A DNA stretch of 64,000 bases from Variovorax beijingensis (GCF_003951285.1 NZ_RXFQ01000020.1:1-64000); one strand, 5' to 3'; shown: positions 16,235-25,458, counted from the first letter of the stretch. Numbers and translations: made by a program. Notes: generated by a model from the sequence alone, not told the origin.

Positions 16235-17475
16235 CTGCGCGCGTCCTCGATCACCTTGCCGTCGTTCGGCAGCGTGCCCGGCGCCACCAGCTCGATGGTG
16301 CCGCGCAGCTTGGTCACTTCGCGCACCGCATCGGCAATGCGCGCCTCGAGCCCGGCCGGTGCACCTGCCGCGCATTCGAGCCTGAAGGTCATCTGGTCGT
16401 CGCCCATCTCGCCCGAGACCACGAGGCGCGCGCGCTGCACTTCCGGAAAGCGGCGCGCGATCTCCGCCACCTGCGAGGGGTGCACGAACATGCCGCGCAC
16501 CTTGGTGGTCTGGTCGGCGCGGCCGAGCCAGCCCTTGATGCGCTTGTTGGTGCGGCCGGTGGGGCAGGTGCCCGCGAGCACGGCGGAAAGGTCGCCGGTG
16601 CCAAAGCGCACCAGCGGATAGTCGGGGTTGAAGGTGGTCACGACGATCTCGCCCACCTCGCCGTCGGGCACCGGGTCGCCGGTGCCGGGGCGCACGATTT
16701 CGACCAGCACGCCTTCATCGAGCACCAGGCCTTCGCGCGCGCTGGTCTCGTAGGCGATCAGGCCCAGGTCGGCGGTGGCATAGCACTGCGTGCCCTGCAC
16801 GCCGTGCGCGGCGATCCAGTCGTGCAGGCTCGGGGGAAAGGCTTCGCCCGACACCAGCGCCTTGGTGAGCGAGGGCAGCTTCAGGCCTTTTTCCTCGGCT
16901 TTTTCCAAGAGGATCTTGAGGAAGCTCGGCGTGCCCGCATAGCCCTCGGGCTTCAGGTCGGCCATGGCTTCGAGCTGCTGCTCGGTCTGGCCGGTGCCGC
17001 CCGCGAACACGGTGCAACCCATGGCGCGCGCGCCGCTCTCCATGATGGAGCCGGCGGGCGTCATGTGATAGCTGAAGCTGTTGTGAATGAGCTCGCCGGG
17101 GCGAAATCCGGCGGCATGCAGTGCGCGCGCCGTGCGCCAGTAGTCGCGCGCTTCACCTTCGGGTTCGTAGATGGTGCCGGGGCTTGCGAACACGCGCGGC
17201 ATGCGGGTGCCGCGGCCGATGGTGGAAAAGCCGCCGAAAGGGTCGTCGGCGCGGCGCTGCTTCTGCAGCTCGAGCAGTTCGGTCTTGCGCGTGACGGGCA
17301 GCTTGGCGAGTGCTTCGCGCGTGGTGACGTCGGCGGGCTTCACGCCGCCCAGGATCCTGGCAAACGCGGGCGCGGCGGTCTGGGCCTGTGCGATGTGCTT
17401 CGGCAGCGCAGCCAGCAGGTCGCGCTCGCGTTCGGCGGGGTCGCGGATTTCGAGGGCGTCGTAGTGGTCGGTCAT
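16225..17475 (-). CDS. Phenylacetate-CoA ligase-like AMP-binding enzyme
   Basis: A 416-residue adenylate-forming protein of the PaaK type, starting at ATG 17475 (ATG 17496 is an alternative). It has the short-ligase layout: YDALEIRDPAERERDLLAALPKHI at the start, FASPGTIYEPEGEARDYW where PaaK has its phosphate-binding loop, YATADLGLIAYE at the A5 position, RFGTGDLS at A7 and a C-terminal PaaK-type domain (VRGMFVHPSQV). It would activate an aromatic or other carboxylic acid as its CoA ester. It lies last in the minus-strand cluster after livF, with a 147-base gap. The substrate is not established; the phosphate loop is atypical, so activity should not be assumed. Confidence 0.8.
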   Translation of the reverse strand: MTDHYDALEIRDPAERERDLLAALPKHIAQAQTAAPAFARILGGVKPADVTTREALAKLPVTRKTELLELQKQRRADDPFGGFSTIGRGTRMPRVFASPGTIYEPEGEARDYWRTARALHAAGFRPGELIHNSFSYHMTPAGSIMESGARAMGCTVFAGGTGQTEQQLEAMADLKPEGYAGTPSFLKILLEKAEEKGLKLPSLTKALVSGEAFPPSLHDWIAAHGVQGTQCYATADLGLIAYETSAREGLVLDEGVLVEIVRPGTGDPVPDGEVGEIVVTTFNPDYPLVRFGTGDLSAVLAGTCPTGRTNKRIKGWLGRADQTTKVRGMFVHPSQVAEIARRFPEVQRARLVVSGEMGDDQMTFRLECAAGAPAGLEARIADAVREVTKLRGTIELVAPGTLPNDGKVIEDARSYK

Positions 17476-17515
17476 GGATTCAATGCCCTTCTTCATGGGA
17501 TGGCGACGAGCGCAG

Positions 17516-17620
17516 CGCTGCCCGCTCGCGAGCACCCGCGGAACCGGCTTTGCCGGGCCGCCGGGTGCGCCCCCTCGAGGGGGGAATCGAGCTACACGAA
17601 GTGAGCGAGGAACGGGGGTG
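17516..17620. repeat. Hairpin-rich intergenic element, possible dispersed repeat
   Basis: This gap between livF and the PaaK-like gene contains a perfect 14-base palindrome CCCCCTCGAGGGGG (17570-17583), a GCCGGGCCGCCGGG segment just before it, and a following ACACGAAGTGAGCG stretch. Elements with this layout recur in intergenic DNA of Comamonadaceae, from general familiarity; only one copy is seen in this window, so the repeat nature is inferred. Confidence 0.45.
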
Positions 17621-17622
17621 GG

Positions 17623-18435
17623 TCATGCGAGCCACCTTTTCCGGCGCTTGTAGCTCTTGACATCGCGGAAGCTCTTGCGGTCCGCGCCGCCGACGCCAAG
17701 GTAGAACTCCTTCACGTCCTCGTTCTCGCGCAGGCTCCTGGCCTCGCCGTCCATCACGATGCGGCCGTTCTCCAGGATGTAGCCGTAGTCGGCGTAGCGC
17801 AGTGCCATGTTGGTGTTCTGCTCGGCGAGCAGGAAGGTCACGCGCTCCTTGGTGTTGAGGTCCTTCACGATCTCGAACACCTCCTCCACGATCTGCGGCG
17901 CGAGGCCCATCGAGGGCTCGTCGAGCAGCACCATGGTCGGGTTGGCCATCAGCGCGCGGCCGATCGCGCACATCTGCTGCTCGCCGCCCGAGGTGTAGGC
18001 GGCCTGCGAAGTGCGCCGCGTCTTCAGGCGCGGGAAGTACGCATACACCTTCTCCAGCGTCTCGGCAATTGCCGCCTTGCCGTCGGTGCGCGTGTAGGCG
18101 CCGGTCATCAGGTTGTCCTCGATGGTCAGGTGGGCGAAGCAGTGACGGCCCTCCATCACCTGGATCAGGCCGCGCTTGACCAGCTCGGAGGGCGACAGCG
18201 CCTCGATGCGCTCGCCGCGCAGCTCGATGCTGCCCTTGGTCACCGCGCCGCGCTCGCCGGCCAGCAGGTTGGACACCGCGCGCAGGGTGGTCGTCTTGCC
18301 GGCACCGTTGCCACCCAGCAGCGCCACGATGCCGCCCTCGGGCACCACGAGCGAGACGCCCTTGAGCACGAGGATCACGTGGTTGTAGATGACCTCGATG
18401 CCGTTGACGTTGAGGACGATGCTGGGTGAACTCAT
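17623..18435 (-). CDS. livF: Branched-chain/hydrophobic acid ABC transporter ATP-binding protein, LivF type
   Basis: A 270-residue ABC ATPase starting at ATG 18435. It shows Walker A LGGNGAGKTT, a signature-like SGGEQQM, Walker B MVLLDEPSMGLAPQIVEEVFEIV and the family ending LLAEQNTNMALRYADYGYILENGRIVMDG, typical of LivF. The C-terminus extends about 25 basic residues beyond E. coli LivF (VGGADRKSFRDVKSYKRRKR). It is the last transporter gene of the operon, 35 bases after the binding-protein gene, and works with the LivG-type ATPase encoded at 21860. Confidence 0.9.
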   Translation of the reverse strand: MSSPSIVLNVNGIEVIYNHVILVLKGVSLVVPEGGIVALLGGNGAGKTTTLRAVSNLLAGERGAVTKGSIELRGERIEALSPSELVKRGLIQVMEGRHCFAHLTIEDNLMTGAYTRTDGKAAIAETLEKVYAYFPRLKTRRTSQAAYTSGGEQQMCAIGRALMANPTMVLLDEPSMGLAPQIVEEVFEIVKDLNTKERVTFLLAEQNTNMALRYADYGYILENGRIVMDGEARSLRENEDVKEFYLGVGGADRKSFRDVKSYKRRKRWLA

Positions 18436-18470
18436 GGTGCTTCCAGGGACTGGCGAAGGCTGGGGCGGGC

Positions 18471-19796
18471 TTAGCTCTGGCAGTCGGCGGGCGTACGCGC
18501 CGTGAGCTTCTTCTCGGCCGCGTACTTGGCAGCGGTCGACTTCACGAGCGGCTTGATGATCTGCTCGTCGGCCTGCAGCCAGTCGGACGTGAACTTCCAT
18601 GCCTTGCCGTCCCAGGTATGGATGCGCGCCCAGGCCGCGCCCATGTGGTCGGTGCACGAGGTGCTGATCGGGCGCATCACGCCGGCGAAGCCCAGGCCGT
18701 CGAGCTTGGCCTGCGTGAGGTTGAGGTTCTCCAGGCCCCAGCGCACCTGCTCGCCCGTCATGACCTTGCCCTTGCCGAAGCGCTCCTGCGCGGAGCGGAT
18801 GCCTTCCACGCCGAGCATCGCGCTCATGGCACCGCGCATGTAGAGCACCTGCCCCACTTCTTCCTTCGGACCGGTGCCCTGGTTCTTGTCGTGCAGCATC
18901 GAGACCACGTCCTTCACGAGCTTGGACTGCGGCTCGGCGCCGTGCTGCATGGTCACGGCGTTGTAGCCCTTGGCGCCGTCGCCCACGTCCTTCACGTCGG
19001 GTTCGGCGCCGGCCCACCACACGCCGTACATCTTCTCGCGCGCGAAGCCGGTGGCCTGCGCTTCCTTGAGCGCGGTGGAATTCATCACGCCCCAGCCCCA
19101 CAGCAGCACGTAGTCGGGCCGTGCCTGGCGAACCTGCAGCCAGGTGGCCTTCTGCTCGACGCCCGGCGCCGTCACCGGCAGCAGCTGCAGGTCGAAGCCG
19201 TGCATCTTCGCGCGCTCCTGCAGCAGCGGGATCGGCTCCTTGCCGTAGGGGCTGTCGTGATAGATCAGCGCGATCTTCTTGCCCTTGAGCTTGTCGAGCC
19301 CGCCTTCCTTCTTGGCAACGGCCTGGATGATCGCGTCGGCCGCCACCCAGTAGGTGCCGGCGATCGGGAAGTTCCACTTGAACACCGTGCCGTCGGCGCT
19401 TTCGCTGCGACCGTAGCCCACGGTCACCACGGGGATCTTGTCGACCGGCGCCTTCTCGGTGATGGCGAAGGTGGCGCCGGTGGACAGCGGCTGCACCAGC
19501 GAGGCGCCGCCGTTCTTGCCCTTCAGGCGCTCGTAGCACTCCACGCTGCGCGCCGTGTCGTAGCCGGTCTCGCATTCCTCGAAGGAGATCTTCACCCCGT
19601 TGATGCCGCCGCGCGCGTTCACCAGCTTGAGGTAGTCGACATAGCCATTGGCCCAGGGCGTTCCGTTCGGCGCATAGGCGCCGGTGCGGTACGACAGCAC
19701 GGGAATGAACTGCTCATTGGCCTGCGCGAACGCAGGGGCCGCGCCTGCCAGCGCGGATGCGGCGGCCACGGCGAGTGCGAGTGATTTCAGCTTCAT
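18471..19796 (-). CDS. ABC transporter substrate-binding protein, LivK type
   Basis: A 441-residue periplasmic protein with a signal peptide (residues 1-25, ending AAPAFAQA). The mature part is a large type I binding fold with YDTARSVECYERLKGKNGG and IALIYHDSPYGKEPIPLLQERAK, characteristic of Liv-type receptors that capture branched-chain amino acids, amides or aromatic acids. At 441 residues it is longer than E. coli LivK (about 370), as for the urea/aromatic-type subgroup. It sits between livM and livF in the operon. Because two CoA ligases flank this transporter, an aromatic or fatty carboxylate ligand is a reasonable inference rather than leucine. Confidence 0.88.
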   Translation of the reverse strand: MKLKSLALAVAAASALAGAAPAFAQANEQFIPVLSYRTGAYAPNGTPWANGYVDYLKLVNARGGINGVKISFEECETGYDTARSVECYERLKGKNGGASLVQPLSTGATFAITEKAPVDKIPVVTVGYGRSESADGTVFKWNFPIAGTYWVAADAIIQAVAKKEGGLDKLKGKKIALIYHDSPYGKEPIPLLQERAKMHGFDLQLLPVTAPGVEQKATWLQVRQARPDYVLLWGWGVMNSTALKEAQATGFAREKMYGVWWAGAEPDVKDVGDGAKGYNAVTMQHGAEPQSKLVKDVVSMLHDKNQGTGPKEEVGQVLYMRGAMSAMLGVEGIRSAQERFGKGKVMTGEQVRWGLENLNLTQAKLDGLGFAGVMRPISTSCTDHMGAAWARIHTWDGKAWKFTSDWLQADEQIIKPLVKSTAAKYAAEKKLTARTPADCQS

Positions 19797-19851
19797 GGTT
19801 GTCTCCTGGTTTTGTATGGGAAAGTCACGCTCGAAAAAAGCATTGCTGTCT

Positions 19852-20928
19852 TCAATGAGGGAAGGGCCACAGGCGCAGCTTCTGCTTGCCCGTGGACCAC
19901 AGCTTGGCCAGCCCGTGCGGCTCGACGATCAGGAACCACACGATGAGCCCGCCGAAGATCATCAGCTCCGCATGCGCGATGCCGACGGTCGAGATCTGCG
20001 CGCCGAACCAGCCGGCAATGACCGGCAGCACCTGGTTCAGCACGATCGGCAGCACGGTGATGAAGGCCGCGCCGAAGAAGGCCCCGGTGATCGAGCCGAG
20101 CCCGCCGATGATCACCATGAAGAGCAGCCGGAACGACTGGTCGACCGAGAACGCCGCCGGCTCCCAGGCGCCCAGGTAGACGAAGGCCCAGAGCGCGCCG
20201 GCCACGCCGATGATGAACGAGCTGACCGCGAAGGCGCTGAGCTTGGCGTACATCGGACGGATGCCGATCACCGCGGCCGCCACGTCCATGTCGCGGATCG
20301 CCATCCACTCGCGGCCGATGGCGCCGCGCACCAGGTTCTTGGTCAGCACGGCGATCACCACCAGCATCGCGAGGCAGAACAGGTACTTGCTCGCGGCGCT
20401 CTCGATCGGCCAGCCGAAGACCTGCAGGTTCGACACCGACACCGAGCCCGAGGGCGTGTCGAGCGTGAACCACTTGATGCGCAGGAACATCCAGTCGCTG
20501 AAGAACTGCGCGGCCAGCGTGGCCACCGCGAGGTAGAGGCCCTTCACGCGCAGGCTGGGCAGCCCGAACAGGATGCCGAACAGCGTGGCGCACAGGCCGC
20601 CCAGGATCAGCGCGGGAATCAGCGGCAGCCCCGGGAAGCGCACGAAGAAGTTGTAGGCCCCGTAGGCGCCCACCGCCATGAAGGCGCCCGAGCCCAGCGA
20701 GATCTGGCCGCAGTAGCCCACCAGCACGTTCACGCCCAGCGCCGCCAGCGAGATGATCACGAACGGGATCAGGATCGCGCGCATCAGGTAGTCGCTGGCC
20801 AGGAAGGGCACGACCGCGAACGCGAAGATCAGCAGCAGGCCGATCGCCACGCGGTCCTGCAGGATCGGGAAGACCTGCTGGTCGGCGCGGTAGCTGGTCT
20901 TGAACTGGCCGTTTTCTCTGTAGAACAT
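19852..20928 (-). CDS. livM: ABC transporter permease, LivM type
   Basis: A 358-residue inner-membrane protein starting at ATG 20928, two bases after the livH stop. About ten hydrophobic helices are visible, with the family motif GVNVLVGYCGQISLGSGAFMAVGAY near residue 70 and a conserved cytoplasmic coupling segment RGAIGREWMAIRDMDVAAAVIGI. It pairs with the LivH-type permease to form the transport channel. The 55-base gap before the binding-protein gene is short, so one transcript is likely. Confidence 0.9.
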   Translation of the reverse strand: MFYRENGQFKTSYRADQQVFPILQDRVAIGLLLIFAFAVVPFLASDYLMRAILIPFVIISLAALGVNVLVGYCGQISLGSGAFMAVGAYGAYNFFVRFPGLPLIPALILGGLCATLFGILFGLPSLRVKGLYLAVATLAAQFFSDWMFLRIKWFTLDTPSGSVSVSNLQVFGWPIESAASKYLFCLAMLVVIAVLTKNLVRGAIGREWMAIRDMDVAAAVIGIRPMYAKLSAFAVSSFIIGVAGALWAFVYLGAWEPAAFSVDQSFRLLFMVIIGGLGSITGAFFGAAFITVLPIVLNQVLPVIAGWFGAQISTVGIAHAELMIFGGLIVWFLIVEPHGLAKLWSTGKQKLRLWPFPH

Positions 20929-20930
20929 GT

Positions 20931-21860
20931 TCAGACCCGATCGATGATCTTCTCGCCAAACAACCCCTGCGGCCGGAACAGCAGGAACACCAGCGCCAGC
21001 ACATAGGCGAACCAGATCTCGATGCCGCCGCCCACGTACGGGCCCAGGTACACCTCCGAGAGCTTCTCGCCCACGCCGATGATCAGCCCGCCGATGATGG
21101 CGCCCGGCACCGAGGTGAGGCCCCCGAGGATCACCACCGGCAGCGCGCGCAGCGCCACCGTGGTGAGCGAGAACTGCACGCCGAGCTTGCTGCCCCAGAT
21201 CATTCCGGCCACCAGCGCCACCACGCCGGCCACGCACCACACGATGACCCAGATGCGCGTGAGCGGAATGCCGATCGACTGCGCGGCCTGGTGGTCGTCG
21301 GCCACCGCGCGCAGCGCGCGGCCGGTGCCGGTCTTCTGGAAGAACAGCGAGAGCAGCGCCACCAGCGCGGCCGCGATCGCGGCCGCGTACAGGTCTTCCT
21401 TGTTGATCAGGATGCCGCCCTCGAACACCTTGTCGAGCAGGAAGATCGGGTCCTTCGGCATGCCGATGTCGATCTTGTAGATGTTGCTGCCGAACAGCGT
21501 CTGGCCCGCGCCGTCCAGGAAGTAGGCGATGCCGAGCGTGGCCATCAGCAGCGTCGCGCCTTCCTGGTTGACCAGGTGGCGCAGCACCAGCCGCTCGATC
21601 AGCCACGCCACCGCGAACATCACCAGGCCCGCCACGACGAAGGCCGCGCCGTTGGCGAACCAGCGGCTCTCGATGCCGGTCCACATCGGGATCCATTCGG
21701 CAAAGCGCGCCATCGCGAGCGCGGCGAACAGCACCATCGCGCCCTGCGCGAAATTGAACACGCCCGAGGCCTTGAAGATCAGCACGAAGCCGAGCGCCAC
21801 CAGCGAATACAGCATGCCCACCATGAGGCCGCCGAAGAGGGTTTCGAGAAAGAAGGCCAT
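20931..21860 (-). CDS. livH: ABC transporter permease, LivH type
   Basis: A 309-residue inner-membrane permease with about eight hydrophobic helices. The N-terminal MLYSLVALGFVLIFKASGVFNFAQG is the LivH signature, and the coupling region RALRAVADDHQAAQSIGIPLTRI is also typical. Its start codon overlaps the stop codon of the upstream livG gene by one base (TGATG in the transcript), which implies translational coupling. It partners with the LivM-type permease. Confidence 0.92.
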   Translation of the reverse strand: MAFFLETLFGGLMVGMLYSLVALGFVLIFKASGVFNFAQGAMVLFAALAMARFAEWIPMWTGIESRWFANGAAFVVAGLVMFAVAWLIERLVLRHLVNQEGATLLMATLGIAYFLDGAGQTLFGSNIYKIDIGMPKDPIFLLDKVFEGGILINKEDLYAAAIAAALVALLSLFFQKTGTGRALRAVADDHQAAQSIGIPLTRIWVIVWCVAGVVALVAGMIWGSKLGVQFSLTTVALRALPVVILGGLTSVPGAIIGGLIIGVGEKLSEVYLGPYVGGGIEIWFAYVLALVFLLFRPQGLFGEKIIDRV

Positions 21861-22648
21861 CAGTGTTCGACCCCCAGGTAGGCGCGGATCACGTTCTCGT
21901 TGCTGCGCACTTCGTCCGGCGTGCCGTCGCCGATCTTCTTGCCGTAGTCGAGCACCACCACGCGGTCCGAGATGTCCATCACCACCCCCATGTCGTGCTC
22001 GATCAGCACGATGGTGCTGCCGAATTCGTCGTTCACGTCGAGGATGAAGCGGCTCATGTCCTGCTTCTCCTCCACGTTCATGCCGGCCATCGGCTCGTCG
22101 AGCAGCAGCACCTGCGGCTCCATGGCGAGCGCGCGGCCCAGGTCGACGCGCTTCTGCAGGCCGTAGGGAAGCTGGCCGACCGGCGTCTTGCGGTGCGCCT
22201 GGATCTCCAGGAAATCGATGATCTGCTCGACGAACTCGCGGTGCTTCGTTTCCTCGCGCTCGGCCGCGCCCCAGCGGATCGCCTGCTGGAAGAGGTTGGA
22301 CTTCATGCGCAGGTTGCGCCCCGTCATGATGTTGTCGAGCACGCTCATGCCCTTGAAGAGCGCGAGGTTCTGGAAGGTGCGCGCCACGCCCATCTCGGCC
22401 ACCTGGCGCGAGTTCATGTGCTTGAAGGTCTTGCCGCGGAAGGTGATGGAGCCCTGCTGCGGCCAGTAGACCCCGTTGATGCAGTTGAGCATCGAGCTCT
22501 TGCCCGCGCCGTTCGGCCCGATGATGGCCCGCACCTCGTGCTCGCGCACGTCGAAGCTGATGTCCGTGAGCGCCTTCACGCCGCCGAAGCTCAAGCTGAT
22601 GTTCTGCACGTCGAGAATGACCTCGCCGACTTTTCTGTTGCTGCTCAT
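21860..22648 (-). CDS. livG: ABC transporter ATP-binding protein, LivG type
   Basis: A 262-residue ABC ATPase starting at ATG 22648. It has Walker A GPNGAGKSS, the LivG-type region TFRGKTFKHMNSRQVAEMGVARTFQNLALF, a degenerate signature region VGQLPYGLQKRVDLGRAL, Walker B VLLLDEPMAGMN and switch histidine LIEHDMGVVMDI. The start codon overlaps the stop codon of the upstream CoA ligase gene by four bases (ATGA), so ligase and importer are translated together. This arrangement suggests that the imported acid is activated by the ligase on entry, an inference from coupling. Confidence 0.92.
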   Translation of the reverse strand: MSSNRKVGEVILDVQNISLSFGGVKALTDISFDVREHEVRAIIGPNGAGKSSMLNCINGVYWPQQGSITFRGKTFKHMNSRQVAEMGVARTFQNLALFKGMSVLDNIMTGRNLRMKSNLFQQAIRWGAAEREETKHREFVEQIIDFLEIQAHRKTPVGQLPYGLQKRVDLGRALAMEPQVLLLDEPMAGMNVEEKQDMSRFILDVNDEFGSTIVLIEHDMGVVMDISDRVVVLDYGKKIGDGTPDEVRSNENVIRAYLGVEH

Positions 22649-24600
22649 GCGGCCGCCTTCACGATGGGGAAGGTCCTGGCCTCGACGATCTTCAGCGTGG
22701 CATTCACCACGCCCGTGCGTCCGTCCTCGAACTTGACCTGGGTCTCGATGTACTGCTCGGTCTTGCCGCCGTAGAGCGCGCTGACCAGCACTGCGTATTT
22801 CTCTGCGATGAAGCCGCGGCGCACCTTGCGCGTGCGGGTGAGCTCGTCGTCGTCGGGATCGAGCTCCTTGTGCAGCACCAGGAAGCGCGCGATCTGCGTC
22901 TCGCCCATGCCATCCTCGCTCGCCAGGTCGGCATTCACCTTGGCAATGCATTCGCCCACCAGCGCCAGCACCTCGGGCTTGCCGGCCAGGTCGACGTAGC
23001 CGCCGTAGGCCAGCCCGCGGCGCTCGGCCCAGTTGCCCACCGCCTCGAAGTCGATGTTGATGGCCGCGCAGACCTCGTCCCGCCCGTTGCCGAAGCACAC
23101 GGCTTCCTTGATCTGCGGGAAGAACTTGAGCTTGTTCTCGATGTAGTTGGGCGCAAAGATCGCGCCGCTCGCGAGCTTGCCCACGTCCTTGGCGCGGTCG
23201 ATGATGCGCAGGTGGCCCTCGCTGTCGAGCACGCCGGCATCGCCGGTGTGGAAGTAGCCTTCGGCATCCAGCACCTCGGCAGTGGCGTCGGGGCGCTTGT
23301 AGTACTCCTTGAGCACCGACACGCCGCGCACCAGCACTTCGCCGTCTTCGGCGATCTTCAGTTCGATGCCCGGCGCGGCCGTGCCCACGGTCTGCAGCTT
23401 GACCTTGCCGTCCTGCTGCAGGCAGACGTAGGCGCAGGTCTCGGTCTGGCCGTAGAACTGCTTGAGGTTGACGCCGATCGAGCGGTAGAAGCGGAACAGG
23501 TCGGGCCCGATGGCCGCGCCGGCCGTGTAGGCCACGCGGATGCGGCTCATGCCCAGCACGTTGCGCAGCGGTCCGTAGATCAGCAGGTTGCCAAGGCCAT
23601 ACATCAGCCGGTCGCCCATGCTCACTGGCGCGCCGTTGAGGATGTCCGCGCCCACGCGCTGCGCGAGCGCCATGAATTTCGCATACAGCCAGCGCTTCGG
23701 AGCCGCCGCGTCTTCCATGCGGATCGACACGGCCGTGAGCAGTCCCTCGAAGGTGCGCGGCGGGCCGAAGTAGTAGCTCGGTCCGATCTCGCGCATGTCG
23801 TTCATCACCGTCTCGGACGACTCGGGGCAGTTGAGCGTGAAGCCGCCCACCAGCCACTGCGCCACAGAGAACAGGTGGTCGCCGACCCAGGCCATCGGCA
23901 GGTAGCTCATGATGTTGTCGCCGGGGCCGAGCCTGTCGGTCTCCACGCCGCCGCGGCCCGCCGCGATGAAGCTCGCGTGCGTCTGGCACACGCCCTTGGG
24001 CCGGCCGGTGGTGCCCGAGGTGTAGAGGATCACGCCGACGTCGGTGGCCTCGCCGCTGGCCACCGCGCGGTCGTAGTAGCCGACGTGGGTCTTGTCGAAT
24101 TCGCGGCCCAGTTCGCGCAGCTGCTCGTAGCTCATGAGCCCGGGCTGGTCGTAGTGGCGCAGGCCCTTGGGGTCGTCGTAGATGATGTGGCGGATGCCGT
24201 GCTGCTGGTCCTTCTGCAGTTCGCGGCACTCGAGCAGCTTGTCGACCTGCTCCTGGTCCTCGACGATCACGAAGTCGATGGCCGCGTCCTGCAACATGAA
24301 GACCATCTCGCTGGCCACCGCGTCCTGGTAGAGCGGCACCGGCACGCCGCGCAGGCTTTGCGCGGCGAGCACCGCCATGTACAGGTGCGGGCGGTTGGCG
24401 CCCACGATGGACAGGTTGTCGAAGGGCTTGAAGCCCAGGCTCGCGAGGCCGCAGGCCATCTCGCGCACTTCCTGCGCCACGGCGCTCCAGCTCCATGTTT
24501 GCCAGATGCCGAGATCCTTCTCGCGGATGGCGGGCGCCTGGGGCTGGGCTTGCGCATGCGCAAGCAGCAGACGGGGAAAGGTGGGGGCGGTGGTTTGCAC
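22645..24600 (-). CDS. Long-chain acyl-CoA ligase-type AMP-binding enzyme
   Basis: A 651-residue adenylate-forming enzyme and first gene of the minus-strand operon. It has the AMP/ATP signature ILYTSGTTGRPKGVCQTH, the acyl-pocket motif FYGQTETCAY, the YFHTGDAG loop and the RAKDVGKLASGAIFAPNYIENKLKF linker typical of the long-chain (FadD/ACSBG) branch. It would convert a fatty, aryl or branched acid to its CoA thioester. Its stop overlaps the livG start by four bases, tying it to the ABC importer. It is divergent from the Crp/Fnr gene at 24685 with an 84-base gap containing a palindromic candidate operator. Confidence 0.88.
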   Translation of the reverse strand: MQTTAPTFPRLLLAHAQAQPQAPAIREKDLGIWQTWSWSAVAQEVREMACGLASLGFKPFDNLSIVGANRPHLYMAVLAAQSLRGVPVPLYQDAVASEMVFMLQDAAIDFVIVEDQEQVDKLLECRELQKDQQHGIRHIIYDDPKGLRHYDQPGLMSYEQLRELGREFDKTHVGYYDRAVASGEATDVGVILYTSGTTGRPKGVCQTHASFIAAGRGGVETDRLGPGDNIMSYLPMAWVGDHLFSVAQWLVGGFTLNCPESSETVMNDMREIGPSYYFGPPRTFEGLLTAVSIRMEDAAAPKRWLYAKFMALAQRVGADILNGAPVSMGDRLMYGLGNLLIYGPLRNVLGMSRIRVAYTAGAAIGPDLFRFYRSIGVNLKQFYGQTETCAYVCLQQDGKVKLQTVGTAAPGIELKIAEDGEVLVRGVSVLKEYYKRPDATAEVLDAEGYFHTGDAGVLDSEGHLRIIDRAKDVGKLASGAIFAPNYIENKLKFFPQIKEAVCFGNGRDEVCAAINIDFEAVGNWAERRGLAYGGYVDLAGKPEVLALVGECIAKVNADLASEDGMGETQIARFLVLHKELDPDDDELTRTRKVRRGFIAEKYAVLVSALYGGKTEQYIETQVKFEDGRTGVVNATLKIVEARTFPIVKAAA

Positions 24601-24624
24601 AGTGGGCGGATCGTAGGCCCCACT

Positions 24625-24654
24625 TTGACGTCAGGTTGTCGTTCCAACGACAAT
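24625..24654 (+). promoter_or_regulatory. Candidate promoter with overlapping palindromic operator for the Crp/Fnr gene
   Basis: TTGACG (24625-24630) and GACAAT (24649-24654) are spaced 18 bases apart as -35 and -10 elements towards the Crp/Fnr gene. Between them lies the perfect palindrome TTGTCGTTCCAACGACAA (24636-24653; 8-base arms, 2-base spacer). A regulator bound there would block this promoter and could also act on the divergent operon. Autoregulation by the adjacent Crp/Fnr protein is inferred. Confidence 0.6.
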
Positions 24655-24684
24655 CCTAGGGACACTACTCCCCGGAGTTTCCCG

Positions 24685-25458
24685 ATGCCTCGCGGCCAAT
24701 CCCCACACGGCGTGCCCGGCGGTTCGATCAAGGACCGCGCGCGTCCCGCCAACGCTGCCGAACTTGACGGCATTCCGTGGCTGCCCACGCTCACGCCGGC
24801 CGAGCGCCGCCGCGCCGAAGCCGCGCTGGTGGTGGGCGAGGCCGAAGTCGGCGACCTGGTCTGCCGCGTCGGCCGCTCGCCCACCTACTGGTTCGGCGTG
24901 GTCGAAGGCCTGCTCAAGATGAGCAACGACAACGCCGACGGCGGCTCCGTCACCTACACCGGCGTGCCGCCCGGCGGCTGGTTCGGCGAAGGCACGGTGA
25001 TGAAGCGCGAGCCCTACCGCTACAACATCCAGGCGCTGCGGCGCAGCGTGGTGGCGGGGCTGCCGATCGAGAGCTTCCACTGGCTGCTGGACCATTCCAT
25101 CGGCTTCAACCGCTTCGTGATGAACCAGCTCAACGAGCGGCTCGGCCAGTTCATCGCGGCGCTGGAGATCGACCGGCTCAACAACCCCGACGCACGCGTG
25201 GCGCGCAACCTCGTGTCGCTGTTCAACCCGGTGCTCTACCCCGGCGTGGGCGAGGTCCTGCGCATCACGCAGCAGGAGCTGGCCTACCTGGTCGGCCTGT
25301 CGCGCCAGCGTGTGAACGAGGCGCTCAACGGCCTGTCGGCAGAGGGGTTGATCCGCGTGGAGTACGGTGGGCTGCGCGTGCTCGACCTGCCGGGCCTGCG
25401 CGCGAGCGCGATGTCGAACAAGAAAAACAGCCGCTCACCCGAAACGGAAAATCCATGA
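24685..25458 (+). CDS. Crp/Fnr-family transcriptional regulator
   Basis: A 257-residue regulator starting at ATG 24685 with CGGAG eight bases upstream. Residues about 30-165 form a cyclic-nucleotide-binding-like beta barrel (WFGVVEGLLKM, PGGWFGEGTVM), then a long dimer helix and a C-terminal winged helix with ITQQELAYLVGLSRQRVNEALNGL as the recognition region. No cysteine cluster for an iron-sulfur centre is present, so it is not an Fnr oxygen sensor; it may sense a CoA ester or nucleotide. It is divergent from the ligase/Liv operon and is the likely regulator of that operon. The next gene starts inside its stop codon. Confidence 0.9.
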   Translation: MPRGQSPHGVPGGSIKDRARPANAAELDGIPWLPTLTPAERRRAEAALVVGEAEVGDLVCRVGRSPTYWFGVVEGLLKMSNDNADGGSVTYTGVPPGGWFGEGTVMKREPYRYNIQALRRSVVAGLPIESFHWLLDHSIGFNRFVMNQLNERLGQFIAALEIDRLNNPDARVARNLVSLFNPVLYPGVGEVLRITQQELAYLVGLSRQRVNEALNGLSAEGLIRVEYGGLRVLDLPGLRASAMSNKKNSRSPETENP

